From Oscillospiraceae bacterium (GTDB lineage: Bacteria > Bacillota_A > Clostridia > Oscillospirales > JAAYXM01): DNA of 8,008 bases. Shown in pieces: positions 1 through 5,656 of the stretch. Every line of letters begins with the position of its first letter. Within the stretch, counting starts at the first letter, position 1. The DNA lies in contig JAFXJK010000021.1 of assembly GCA_017532355.1 (NCBI GenBank), positions 1 through 8,008 of the forward strand. Direction: 5' to 3'. Below the pieces are notes generated by a model. It was given only the letters and a program-made list of their open reading frames with translations. It made no database searches and was not told the DNA's origin. Position numbers and translations under genes: made by a program.

Positions 1-729
1 GAGGAAACTCTCCTGAAGTGCCCGACGAAAGAGGATATGGACAAGCTTATTGCGGCAGGAGAGGGGAATCTCCGTGTTATTGCGATAGCGCCTGAGATTG
101 AGGGAGCGATTCCTGCTATAAAATATTTTAAAGAAAAGGGCGTCAAGGTTTCGCTCGGTCATTCCGGTGCAACATTTGCCGAGGCAAGTGCAGGGTTTGA
201 GGCAGGCGGTAGCATTGCCGTTCATACATACAACGCAATGCGTGGACTTAACCACCGTGAGCCGGGCTTTCTTGGTGCGAGCCTTATTGCCGATGATGCT
301 TACGGCGAGATTATCTGCGATTTTCTCCACGTAGCGCCCGAGGCTGTCAGAATTGCGCTCAGATGTAAGGGAAAAGATAAAATTGTGTTTATAACCGATT
401 CAATCGTTACGGCAGGTCTTCCTGACGGTGAGTATCTCTCAGGTGCACTTCCGGTTACGGTGAAGGACGGCGTGGCAAGAGCGCATAACGGCGCGCTCGC
501 AGGCTCGTCGCTCCGTATAAACCGTGCTTTCGGAAATGTAGTTGAAACATTGGGAGTATCGGTAGAGGATGCGATGCTCGGCGTTACGAAAAACCCTGCC
601 GAGGCGCTTGGGATGTACGATGAAATCGGCTCGATAGATGTTGGCAAGCGAGCGCACTTTACAGTGCTTGATGACAAGTTCAATGTTGTTATGACAATCG
701 TCAACGGAAATGTTGTTTACAGAGCCTGA
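1..729 (+). CDS. nagA: N-acetylglucosamine-6-phosphate deacetylase, C-terminal part (5' end outside window)
   Basis: Cytoplasmic amidohydrolase that removes acetate from GlcNAc-6-phosphate to give glucosamine-6-phosphate, in amino sugar and peptidoglycan recycling. The frame is open from base 1, before the first internal ATG at 37, so the gene is truncated by the window; about 240 residues are present, and the family is usually near 380. The C-terminal half of the active site is visible: GHSGAT (His codon 160-162), VHTYNAM (His codon 223-225), the DFLHV His (328-330) and the catalytic Asp of FITDS (397-399) followed by AGLPDGEY. The C-terminal AGSSL, NPAEALG and GSIDVGKRAHF blocks are also typical. 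It stops with TGA at 727-729. No terminator follows; the mgtE promoter begins seven bases later. Whether it has any link to the glycosidase-like operon downstream cannot be told: mgtE and an opposite-strand regulator lie between them. The family call is firm. Confidence 0.95.
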   Translation, partial: EETLLKCPTKEDMDKLIAAGEGNLRVIAIAPEIEGAIPAIKYFKEKGVKVSLGHSGATFAEASAGFEAGGSIAVHTYNAMRGLNHREPGFLGASLIADDAYGEIICDFLHVAPEAVRIALRCKGKDKIVFITDSIVTAGLPDGEYLSGALPVTVKDGVARAHNGALAGSSLRINRAFGNVVETLGVSVEDAMLGVTKNPAEALGMYDEIGSIDVGKRAHFTVLDDKFNVVMTIVNGNVVYRA

Positions 730-735
730 TTTTTG

Positions 736-765
736 TTGACAAAAAGATATTTTGAGGAATATAAT
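736..765 (+). promoter_or_regulatory. Near-consensus sigma-A promoter for mgtE
   Basis: TTGACA at 736-741 and TATAAT at 760-765 are separated by an 18-base spacer, so both hexamers match the vegetative consensus exactly. A second overlapping TATAAT at 765-770 would give a 23-base spacer and is less likely to be used. Transcription would start around 772, leaving a leader of about 190 nt before mgtE. Such a strong basal promoter fits control acting after initiation, in the leader. Confidence 0.8.
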
Positions 766-789
766 ATAATAGTTAAATAAAAATAATGA

Positions 790-956
790 GGTAGGTGAGA
801 ATAATGGACGCAGGCGGTAGTAGAAGCACATCTGATGGGCGAAGTTTTGGCGCCGTTGGGCGTTCGTTATTTCTTGTTGCAATAAAATAGCTTTGCGGCA
901 AGGTCTTTGCCCTTGTATTGTGCCTTTGCTTCCTGAAAATACGAAAAGGAGGAAAG
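790..956 (+). ncRNA. Structured mgtE 5' leader, candidate cis-regulatory RNA (possibly Mg2+-responsive)
   Basis: The bases 799-811 can pair with 860-872 as a continuous 13 bp helix that includes G-U pairs. It encloses a 48-nt region in which GGCG (838-841, or alternatively 813-816) can pair with CGCC (851-854). Further on are a GGCAA/TTGCC hairpin (897-901 with 907-911) and a competing pairing of GCAAGG with CCTTGT (898-903 with 911-916). CTTCCT at 929-934 can pair with AGGAGG at 947-952, which is the mgtE ribosome binding site. No U-tract terminator is present, so any switch would act on translation. Clostridial and bacillar mgtE genes are often preceded by the M-box (ykoK) Mg2+ riboswitch. 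The AGGTGAG at 793-799 resembles the start of that motif, but I cannot align the rest and do not claim it. Pairings were found by eye, not by energy calculation. Confidence 0.45.
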
Positions 957-962
957 GAATTT

Positions 963-2312
963 ATGGGAGAGACATCCGCTTCACTTGAAAAAACAATACT
1001 TGCACTTCTCGAAGAGCGGAAATACCCGACACTCAGAGACGTGCTCAACACCATGGCTCCTGCGGACATCGCGATTTTGCTCGATGAGGTTCCGCGCGAG
1101 CGCATGCCACTTCTTTTCAGGCTTCTTACAAAGGAGCTTGCGGCAGAAACATTTGTCGAAATGGATACAGACCTACAGGAAATTCTTATAAAGGGTTTTT
1201 CCGACAGTGAGCTCAAAGAAGTTGTTGACGAGCTTTATGTTGACGATGCGGTTGACATCGTTGAAGAAATGCCGGCAAATGTTGTAAGACGAATTCTCCG
1301 TCAGGCAGACCCTGATATGAGAAAAATGATAAACGAAATCCTCAAATACCCCGATGACTCTGCAGGTAGCCTTATGACGACGGAGTACGTTAACTTCCGT
1401 CCGGATACGACGGTTTCGGAGGCGATACTTCATCTTCGCCGTGCAGGCGTGGATAAGGAAACGATATACACCTGTTACGTTACAGAGCGTGACAGAAAGC
1501 TCACGGGTATCGTTACTGTCCGCCGTCTTCTTATGGCGGATGATGAGGTAGAGATTCGTGATATTATGGAAGAGAATGTTCTTTCGGTAAACACTCTTGA
1601 TGACCGAGAGGACGTTGCAAATCAGTTTGCGAAATACGGTCTTCTCGCGCTTCCTGTTGTTGATAACGAAAGCCGCCTTGTAGGTATCATCACGATCGAC
1701 GATGCTATTGAGGTTATCCGTGAAGAGGCAACAGAAGATATCGAGAAGATGGCGGCTATTACTCCGTCAGATAAGCCGTACCTGAAGACGAGTGCATTCG
1801 AGCTTTTTAAAGCGAGAATTCCGTGGCTTATGCTTCTTATGCTGTCTTCTGCATTCACGAGCCTTATTATAACGAGGTTTGAGTCCGCACTTGCGGCGAC
1901 GGGTGTTCTCGCTGCTTACATCCCGATGCTTATGGGCACGGGCGGTAACTCGGGTAGCCAGTCGTCCGTTGCGATTATCCGAAGTCTTTCGCTTGATGAG
2001 ATTGAGTTTTCGGACATCTTCCGCGTTCAGTGGAAGGAAATTCGCGTTTCCGTGCTTTGCGGTATCGCGCTTGCAGTGGTAAACTTCCTAAAGCTTATGT
2101 TGCTTGACAAAGTCGGAACCATGGTCGCGTTTGTGGTTTCAATCGCGCTTGCGGTTACGGTTTTTACGGCGAAGTTTGTGGGTTGCTCACTTCCGATTCT
2201 TTCAAAGAAGCTGAAGTTTGACCCTGCCGTTATGGCGAGCCCGCTTATCACGACGATTGTTGACTCACTCTCGCTTCTCATTTATTTCTACATCGCATCA
2301 ATATTGTTATAG
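963..2312 (+). CDS. mgtE: Magnesium transporter MgtE
   Basis: Inner-membrane, homodimeric Mg2+ channel/transporter gated by cytosolic Mg2+. The product is 449 residues, the normal family length. Domain order is an MgtE N superhelical domain (about 1-125), a CBS pair (about 135-255; LMTTEYVNFRPDTTVSEA and VLSVNTLDDREDVANQ begin the two repeats), a connecting plug helix, and five membrane segments from about 280. The family signatures are present: PMLMGTGGNSGSQS in the membrane domain and DPAVMASPLITTIVD near the end. D434 of the latter corresponds to the pore Asp (Asp432 in Thermus MgtE). The ATG at 963 is chosen because AAGGAGG at 946-952 sits 10 bases upstream; the frame stays open to an ATG at 918, but that would add residues with no homology and translate through the ribosome binding site. 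It is monocistronic, between its own promoter and the terminator at 2313-2342. Confidence 0.96.
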   Translation: MGETSASLEKTILALLEERKYPTLRDVLNTMAPADIAILLDEVPRERMPLLFRLLTKELAAETFVEMDTDLQEILIKGFSDSELKEVVDELYVDDAVDIVEEMPANVVRRILRQADPDMRKMINEILKYPDDSAGSLMTTEYVNFRPDTTVSEAILHLRRAGVDKETIYTCYVTERDRKLTGIVTVRRLLMADDEVEIRDIMEENVLSVNTLDDREDVANQFAKYGLLALPVVDNESRLVGIITIDDAIEVIREEATEDIEKMAAITPSDKPYLKTSAFELFKARIPWLMLLMLSSAFTSLIITRFESALAATGVLAAYIPMLMGTGGNSGSQSSVAIIRSLSLDEIEFSDIFRVQWKEIRVSVLCGIALAVVNFLKLMLLDKVGTMVAFVVSIALAVTVFTAKFVGCSLPILSKKLKFDPAVMASPLITTIVDSLSLLIYFYIASILL

Positions 2313-2342
2313 AAAGCAGGTGGAAAATCCACCTGCTTTTTT
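2313..2342 (+). terminator. Rho-independent terminator of mgtE, placed between convergent genes
   Basis: A perfect 11 bp stem (AAAGCAGGTGG at 2313-2323 with CCACCTGCTTT at 2329-2339) can extend by one A-T pair to leave a three-base loop, and a run of six T (2337-2342) follows. It starts on the base after the mgtE stop. On the minus strand the same hairpin lies directly after the regulator's stop codon, but its 3' tail (CTTTCTAT) is poor in U, so it may stop that transcript less efficiently. Confidence 0.93.
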
Positions 2343-3213
2343 ACATATTCAGTTTGAGTTTTATCGTATTTAAATATTCCGTAGGGGAGAGACTCTCGTA
2401 GGATTTGAAAATTCTGCTGAAATAATGTATGGATGAAAAACCGACCGCTGCGGAAATCTCTGTGAGATTCATCGTTCCGTCGCGAAGAAGTTCTTTTGCG
2501 CGTTTTATGCGAAGACGGTTTATATAGGTTATCGCGCTTTCTCCATATACTTCCTTGAACGCCTTGCAGAGGGATGTTTTGTTTGTGTTGAAAAGGAAAC
2601 ATAAATCGTCAAGCGTTATCTTTTCCGTGAAGTTATTGTTGACGTAGGAGAAAATCTCTTCTGTTTTTGAATCGGTCTCGACGCTCTTATGCGTGCGCGG
2701 CGGAGCTTCCGTATGGCGGACGAGTTCGATTAAAAACATCTCGAACTTCATCTTCAGAAGCTGGTCAGCACCGAATGGGAAGTCGCGCCGCTTTTTCATA
2801 TCGCGCTGACCGGGGATATCGTAGGGCGGAAGAAAGACCGTGCGCCCTTCCTTTATAACTTCTGTGAGCATCTTTATGAGCTCGTTTGAAAGCGTGTATG
2901 CGCTGTTCGCGAACTTATCGAGCCTTTTGCAGTCGCACTCGAAGCCTATTATTATGACATTTGGAGCTTCATTCTGCGGGCAGGAGAGTGAGTGTGGCTC
3001 ATCTGCACGGTGAATTATAAGCTGTTTGCTGTGAAGTGTTCCCGAAAAGTTTTCGGCGCTTACGTCCATTGTGCCGCTGTCGATGTATATGAGTTCTCTG
3101 AAAGGGTGGCTGTCCTTGAATGTATGGTATTCCTTCACGAATTCAAAGTAATGCAGGTTTGCCATCCGAGAAACCGAAATATCTGTTCTGAATTTTTTTA
3201 GTTTAAATTGCAA
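2341..3213 (-). CDS. AraC-family transcriptional regulator
   Basis: A 290-residue regulator with AraC layout. An N-terminal cupin-like sensor half (about 20-110; HPFRELIYIDSGTM and the HRADEPHSL strand turn) is followed by a linker and a C-terminal DNA-binding domain with two helix-turn-helix units: about 200-224 (LDDLCFLFNTNKTSLCKAFKEVYG) and about 249-272 (LTEISAAVGFSSIHYFSRIF), ending in SPTEYL. The start is TTG at 3213-3211: an in-frame TGA lies nine bases upstream, and GAGGTG (plus-strand 3221-3226) is correctly spaced. The next in-frame ATG would lose 16 residues. It faces away from the M24/ASRT/creatininase operon across 149 bp, the usual arrangement for a local activator of a sugar or nutrient operon, so it probably senses that operon's substrate or a product. 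The effector is unknown. The family call is firm; the regulatory target is inferred from position. Confidence 0.93.
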   Translation of the reverse strand: MQFKLKKFRTDISVSRMANLHYFEFVKEYHTFKDSHPFRELIYIDSGTMDVSAENFSGTLHSKQLIIHRADEPHSLSCPQNEAPNVIIIGFECDCKRLDKFANSAYTLSNELIKMLTEVIKEGRTVFLPPYDIPGQRDMKKRRDFPFGADQLLKMKFEMFLIELVRHTEAPPRTHKSVETDSKTEEIFSYVNNNFTEKITLDDLCFLFNTNKTSLCKAFKEVYGESAITYINRLRIKRAKELLRDGTMNLTEISAAVGFSSIHYFSRIFKSYESLSPTEYLNTIKLKLNM

Positions 3214-3220
3214 CTTGCGT

Positions 3221-3226
3221 CACCTC
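3221..3226 (-). promoter_or_regulatory. Ribosome binding site that decides the TTG start of the AraC regulator
   Basis: On the minus strand this reads GAGGTG, seven bases before TTG. No ATG or GTG is available in the frame at this distance, and an in-frame TGA sits between this site and the TTG, so the site supports TTG as the real start. Confidence 0.75.
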
Positions 3227-3233
3227 TTTTTTT

Positions 3234-3263
3234 ATCGTAACACAGGTTGTATAATTGTGTCAA
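3234..3263 (-). promoter_or_regulatory. Promoter of the AraC regulator
   Basis: On the minus strand a perfect -35 TTGACA (plus 3258-3263) is followed after 18 bases by TACGAT (plus 3234-3239; 4 of 6 consensus matches including the key T, A and last T). The transcript would begin only a few bases before the ribosome binding site, giving a very short leader. The -35 lies within the repeat-rich part of the divergent region, so the regulator may control its own transcription. Confidence 0.55.
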
Positions 3264-3321
3264 TGTTTAATATTGTGCAAAAAAGATTTAATATGCTTTA
3301 AATACATAAAGGCAAAAGATT
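3248..3321. promoter_or_regulatory. Candidate operator region between the divergent regulator and operon
   Basis: Two kinds of repeat are visible. A direct repeat GCAAAA(AA)GATT occurs at 3277-3288 and 3312-3321, with the GATT parts 33 bp apart, about three helical turns, so both lie on one face of the DNA; the second copy abuts the operon's -10. An imperfect inverted repeat TTGTATAAT (3248-3256) / ATTGTGCAA (3272-3280), 7 of 9 matching, spans the regulator's -35. AraC proteins often bind direct repeats beside the -35. The sequence is AT-rich, so chance similarity is possible. Confidence 0.35.
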
Positions 3322-3329
3322 GTTATAAT
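3321..3329 (+). promoter_or_regulatory. Extended -10 promoter of the four-gene operon
   Basis: TGTTATAAT combines a perfect TATAAT (3324-3329) with a TGn extension. At a 17-base spacing the -35 position is AATACA (3301-3306), matching only 3 of 6. Start of transcription would be near 3336, with a leader of about 27 nt. A weak -35 beside the repeat at 3312-3321 suits activation by the divergent AraC regulator. Confidence 0.6.
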
Positions 3330-3362
3330 TCTCTTATAAACATATTTTTAGGAGGAATTATA

Positions 3363-4535
3363 ATGAGCAGAATTTGCATACCCGATTGGGAGTATAAGGA
3401 GAGAATCGCCCGTGCGGCAAAGCTCGTTCGAGAAAGGGGACTTGACGTAATGGTCGTTTCGAGTACGGAATCCGACTATGCCAACGCAAGATACTTCAGC
3501 GGTTTCTGGCCGCTTTTTGAGCGTGCAGGCGTCGCCATTTCGGCGAACGGCGACGCGGCTCTTATGGTAGGACCTGAGTGCATAATCTTTGCGCAGGACG
3601 TTGCAAAGATAGATAAGATTTTTTGTCTGCGCGAGTTCCGCGAGTCGGCTGACCCGTCATACCCCGAGCTTTCTGCAAGCACATTCCGCGATGTGTTCCG
3701 AGCAATCGGTGTCAGCGGCGATAAAATCAAGATAGGGCTTGGCAGTTATGTAGAGTGTACTCTCCCGATTTTTGAAGGTCTCAAGGAAAGCTATCCCGAT
3801 GCCGAGATCGTAAAGTGCAATGAGATAATGGTTGAGCTTCGTCAGATTAAGAGCGAAAACGAGCTTGCATGCATTCGTGAGGGATTTCGAATTGTTGACC
3901 TTGCAACGGACGAGGTTATAAGACATTTGAAACCCGGCGTAACAGAGCTTCAGATGGTCGGTATTGCGCAGAGGGTAATTTACGAAGAGGGCGCGGAGTA
4001 CGAAGGTCTTCCGATGTACGTTTTCAGCGAGAAGTCAACAAGCCATGCTATAAGCCGCAGCGGATACAGAACAATAAACAAGGGAGATATTGTTCAGCTC
4101 AACCTTTCTGCAAAGGTTGACGGCTATTCTCCGGCAATCGGTCTTCCTGTTGTTATGGGTAAGCTTGAGGGTGAGAGAAGACGCGTTGTCGAGTTCTGCA
4201 AAACTGCACATGACTGGACTGTGGATAAGCTCAAGGCAGGTGTTCTTGCAAGCGATATCGCAAAAGAATTTTATCAGATGTATGTCGATAATGGCTTCAA
4301 GGACAATTTCGTTTACGGTCCGTGCCACGGTACGGGTATGATAGAGGTCGAAGCTCCGTGGATGGAGACAATAAGCGATTATCCGCTTATGGAGAATATG
4401 ACCTTCCAGGTTGATACATTTATTTCCGGTGATGGATTTGGTGTAAGATGGGAAAAGGGCGTTGCAATCACAAAGGACGGTTGCGAGTCAATGACGGATT
4501 ACTTGAAGAAAGGAATTATAGAGCTCGATGTGTAA
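3363..4535 (+). CDS. Peptidase M24/creatinase-fold hydrolase with substituted metal site
   Basis: A 390-residue cytoplasmic protein with the two-domain creatinase/prolidase layout: creatinase N-type domain (about 10-150) and a pita-bread catalytic domain (about 165-390; ELRQIKSENELACIREG opens it). The family includes Xaa-Pro peptidases, creatinase and DMSP lyase DddP. The five usual metal ligands (Asp, Asp, His, Glu, Glu) read N247, A258, H322 (CHGTG), D351 (FQVDTF) and E364 (GVRWEKG), so both Asp are lost. The upstream His (H228) is kept; it matches the position of the catalytic His of metal-free creatinase. A true aminopeptidase is therefore unlikely; a metal-independent hydrolase or a non-catalytic binding protein fits better. 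The start is ATG 3363, seven bases after AGGAGG (3350-3355); an open frame reaching back to 3255 lacks such a site. First gene of the operon; its end overlaps the ASRT gene by 8 bp, and a creatininase-family gene follows. Confidence 0.85.
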   Translation: MSRICIPDWEYKERIARAAKLVRERGLDVMVVSSTESDYANARYFSGFWPLFERAGVAISANGDAALMVGPECIIFAQDVAKIDKIFCLREFRESADPSYPELSASTFRDVFRAIGVSGDKIKIGLGSYVECTLPIFEGLKESYPDAEIVKCNEIMVELRQIKSENELACIREGFRIVDLATDEVIRHLKPGVTELQMVGIAQRVIYEEGAEYEGLPMYVFSEKSTSHAISRSGYRTINKGDIVQLNLSAKVDGYSPAIGLPVVMGKLEGERRRVVEFCKTAHDWTVDKLKAGVLASDIAKEFYQMYVDNGFKDNFVYGPCHGTGMIEVEAPWMETISDYPLMENMTFQVDTFISGDGFGVRWEKGVAITKDGCESMTDYLKKGIIELDV

Positions 4536-4899
4536 GGCGGTAGGAAAGAAAGTCTGGATTCTTCCCGATTGCGAGCTCCCGAAAGTCGGTGAAGGCGTCG
4601 CAAAGGGGCATGAGTCCGTGATCATAGTAAATGACAGTGAGCGCGATGCAGAAATTTCCGTCAAGCTTTTCTTTACCGATAAAGAGGCACATGATAAAAT
4701 AAAGTGGACGGTAAAGAGCGGAAGAGTGCGCTGTTTCAGAACGAATAATGTCGAAGATATGTGCGGATATGTTGTTCCGCTTGAAACTCAGTATGCTATG
4801 AAGCTTGAGTCGAGTGAGAACATCGTCGTGCAGTACGGCAGACTTGACAATACGCAGGCAAATCTCGCTTTTTATACAACTATGGGGTATGCCGAGTAG
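4528..4899 (+). CDS. ASRT-family (sensory rhodopsin transducer-like) small-molecule-binding protein
   Basis: A 123-residue soluble protein that closely resembles the Anabaena sensory rhodopsin transducer over its full length. Recognisable blocks are VWILPD (9-14), HESVIIVND (28-36), FFTDKE (48-53) and the C-terminal VVQYGRLDNTQA (100-111) ending in TTMGYA. The fold is a beta-sandwich that forms tetramers in characterised members. Homologues are common in bacteria without rhodopsins, and comparative work proposed that they bind small molecules, probably sugars, as sensors or accessory proteins for sugar operons. No rhodopsin gene is seen here, so a photosensory role is not suggested. It begins inside the last codons of the M24 gene (8 bp overlap), indicating translational coupling. 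Its stop TAG overlaps the ribosome binding site of the creatininase-family gene. It might stabilise, deliver to, or sense the substrate of the flanking enzymes; that is inference. Confidence 0.88.
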   Translation: MCKAVGKKVWILPDCELPKVGEGVAKGHESVIIVNDSERDAEISVKLFFTDKEAHDKIKWTVKSGRVRCFRTNNVEDMCGYVVPLETQYAMKLESSENIVVQYGRLDNTQANLAFYTTMGYAE

Positions 4900-4911
4900 G
4901 AGGTTTGGAGA

Positions 4912-5646
4912 ATGTATCTTGATAAATGTTTTCCGCGCGAGGTGGATGCGGCAAAGGAGAGAAGAACGCCCGTTGTTATGGTAGGCGGAACGGTTGAATA
5001 CCACGGTCCTCATTGCGCCTATGGTTGCGATACTCTTATTGCAGAGGGGCTTGTTGCACGACTTGCCCAAAAGAAGGATATAATAATTGCACCAACGGTC
5101 AATTACAGCCCTGCAAGCTTCGCGGTGGCTGATGAAACAAGCGGAACGGTGCATATAGAAGAAGATGTGTTTGAGGCGTATCTTTTTCAGATTTTTATGA
5201 ATATGCTATCGAGTGGACTTCGCAATATCTACGTTGTGATTCACCACCAGTTTGAGCAGGAAAACCTGATGCCGATGACGCTTTCGTATATGAAGGCGGC
5301 AAAGCGCGCAACAATGCGCTATCTTGAGAAAACGCAAGGTAAAGGCTGGTGGGGGAACGAAAATTATGCCACCTACTACGAAAATCTTGGCGGCGGAGAC
5401 GATCCGTTTAGCTGGATAAAGGTAATTCCAACGATGAGTACCGAGGTTCAGAACGCGACGGGTTATGACCACGCAGGCAAATTTGAATGTTCAATTCTTA
5501 TGGCGCTTTATCCGGAAGCAGTAAAGCTTGAGCGACTTTCCGATATAAAGCATTGGTTTACGGAAAGTGCCGCCGGGGCAAACAAAGAACTCGGCGATGA
5601 GATGGTACGTCTCTCGCTTGAATATTTAGAAGAGAAGATAAAATAG
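4912..5646 (+). CDS. Creatininase-family amidohydrolase
   Basis: A 244-residue cytoplasmic metalloenzyme of the creatinine amidohydrolase family, whose members hydrolyse lactam or amide bonds (creatininase, the formamide hydrolase ArfB, the mycofactocin peptidase MftE). The signature GGTVEYHGPH then D40 supplies E29, H31 and D40, the standard metal ligands. The next motif, usually NGHGGN or GHYEN, is here IHHQFEQEN (110-118): H111/H112 and E115 could serve as ligands but the form is unusual. H187 and E192 in DHAGKFECS keep the five-residue spacing of the catalytic His178/Glu183 of Pseudomonas creatininase. Trp at 146, 147 and 168 may line the pocket. The ATG at 4912 has AGGAGG at 4898-4903, overlapping the previous stop. 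The next gene starts 11 bp after this one ends, and its ribosome binding site AGAGGT overlaps this stop. The substrate is unknown; creatinine itself is only one option. Confidence 0.9.
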   Translation: MYLDKCFPREVDAAKERRTPVVMVGGTVEYHGPHCAYGCDTLIAEGLVARLAQKKDIIIAPTVNYSPASFAVADETSGTVHIEEDVFEAYLFQIFMNMLSSGLRNIYVVIHHQFEQENLMPMTLSYMKAAKRATMRYLEKTQGKGWWGNENYATYYENLGGGDDPFSWIKVIPTMSTEVQNATGYDHAGKFECSILMALYPEAVKLERLSDIKHWFTESAAGANKELGDEMVRLSLEYLEEKIK

Positions 5647-5656
5647 AGGTAAGTTT

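Noticed and set aside
730..745. Perfect inverted repeat TTTTTGT/ACAAAAA after nagA as a terminator or operator
   Set aside because: It is nearly all A and T, has a two-base centre and no U-tract, and coincides with the -35, so it is probably chance.
439..882. Minus-strand open frame across the nagA end and mgtE leader
   Set aside because: It overlaps a clear plus-strand gene and promoter, has no recognisable protein features and is a frame shadow.
790..956. Definite M-box (ykoK) riboswitch
   Set aside because: Only AGGTGAG and some loose similarity near 845-865 agree; I could not align the conserved core, so it is listed as a candidate structured leader only.
918..962. Upstream extension of mgtE to an ATG at 918
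   Set aside because: It would translate through the AAGGAGG site and add 15 residues that do not resemble MgtE; ATG 963 is properly spaced from that site.
3255..3362. Upstream extension of the M24 gene to an ATG at 3255
   Set aside because: It covers the promoter and the AGGAGG site at 3350-3355, begins before the likely transcription start, and the added residues do not look like the family.
4528..4899. Light-sensing role for the ASRT homologue
   Set aside because: No rhodopsin gene is visible and the family is widespread in organisms without rhodopsins; the operon context is catabolic.
3363..5646. Complete creatinine degradation pathway (creatininase plus creatinase)
   Set aside because: The family pair is suggestive, but the M24 protein lacks a Glu where creatinase uses one, the creatininase motif is atypical, and no sarcosine or urea-processing genes are present.
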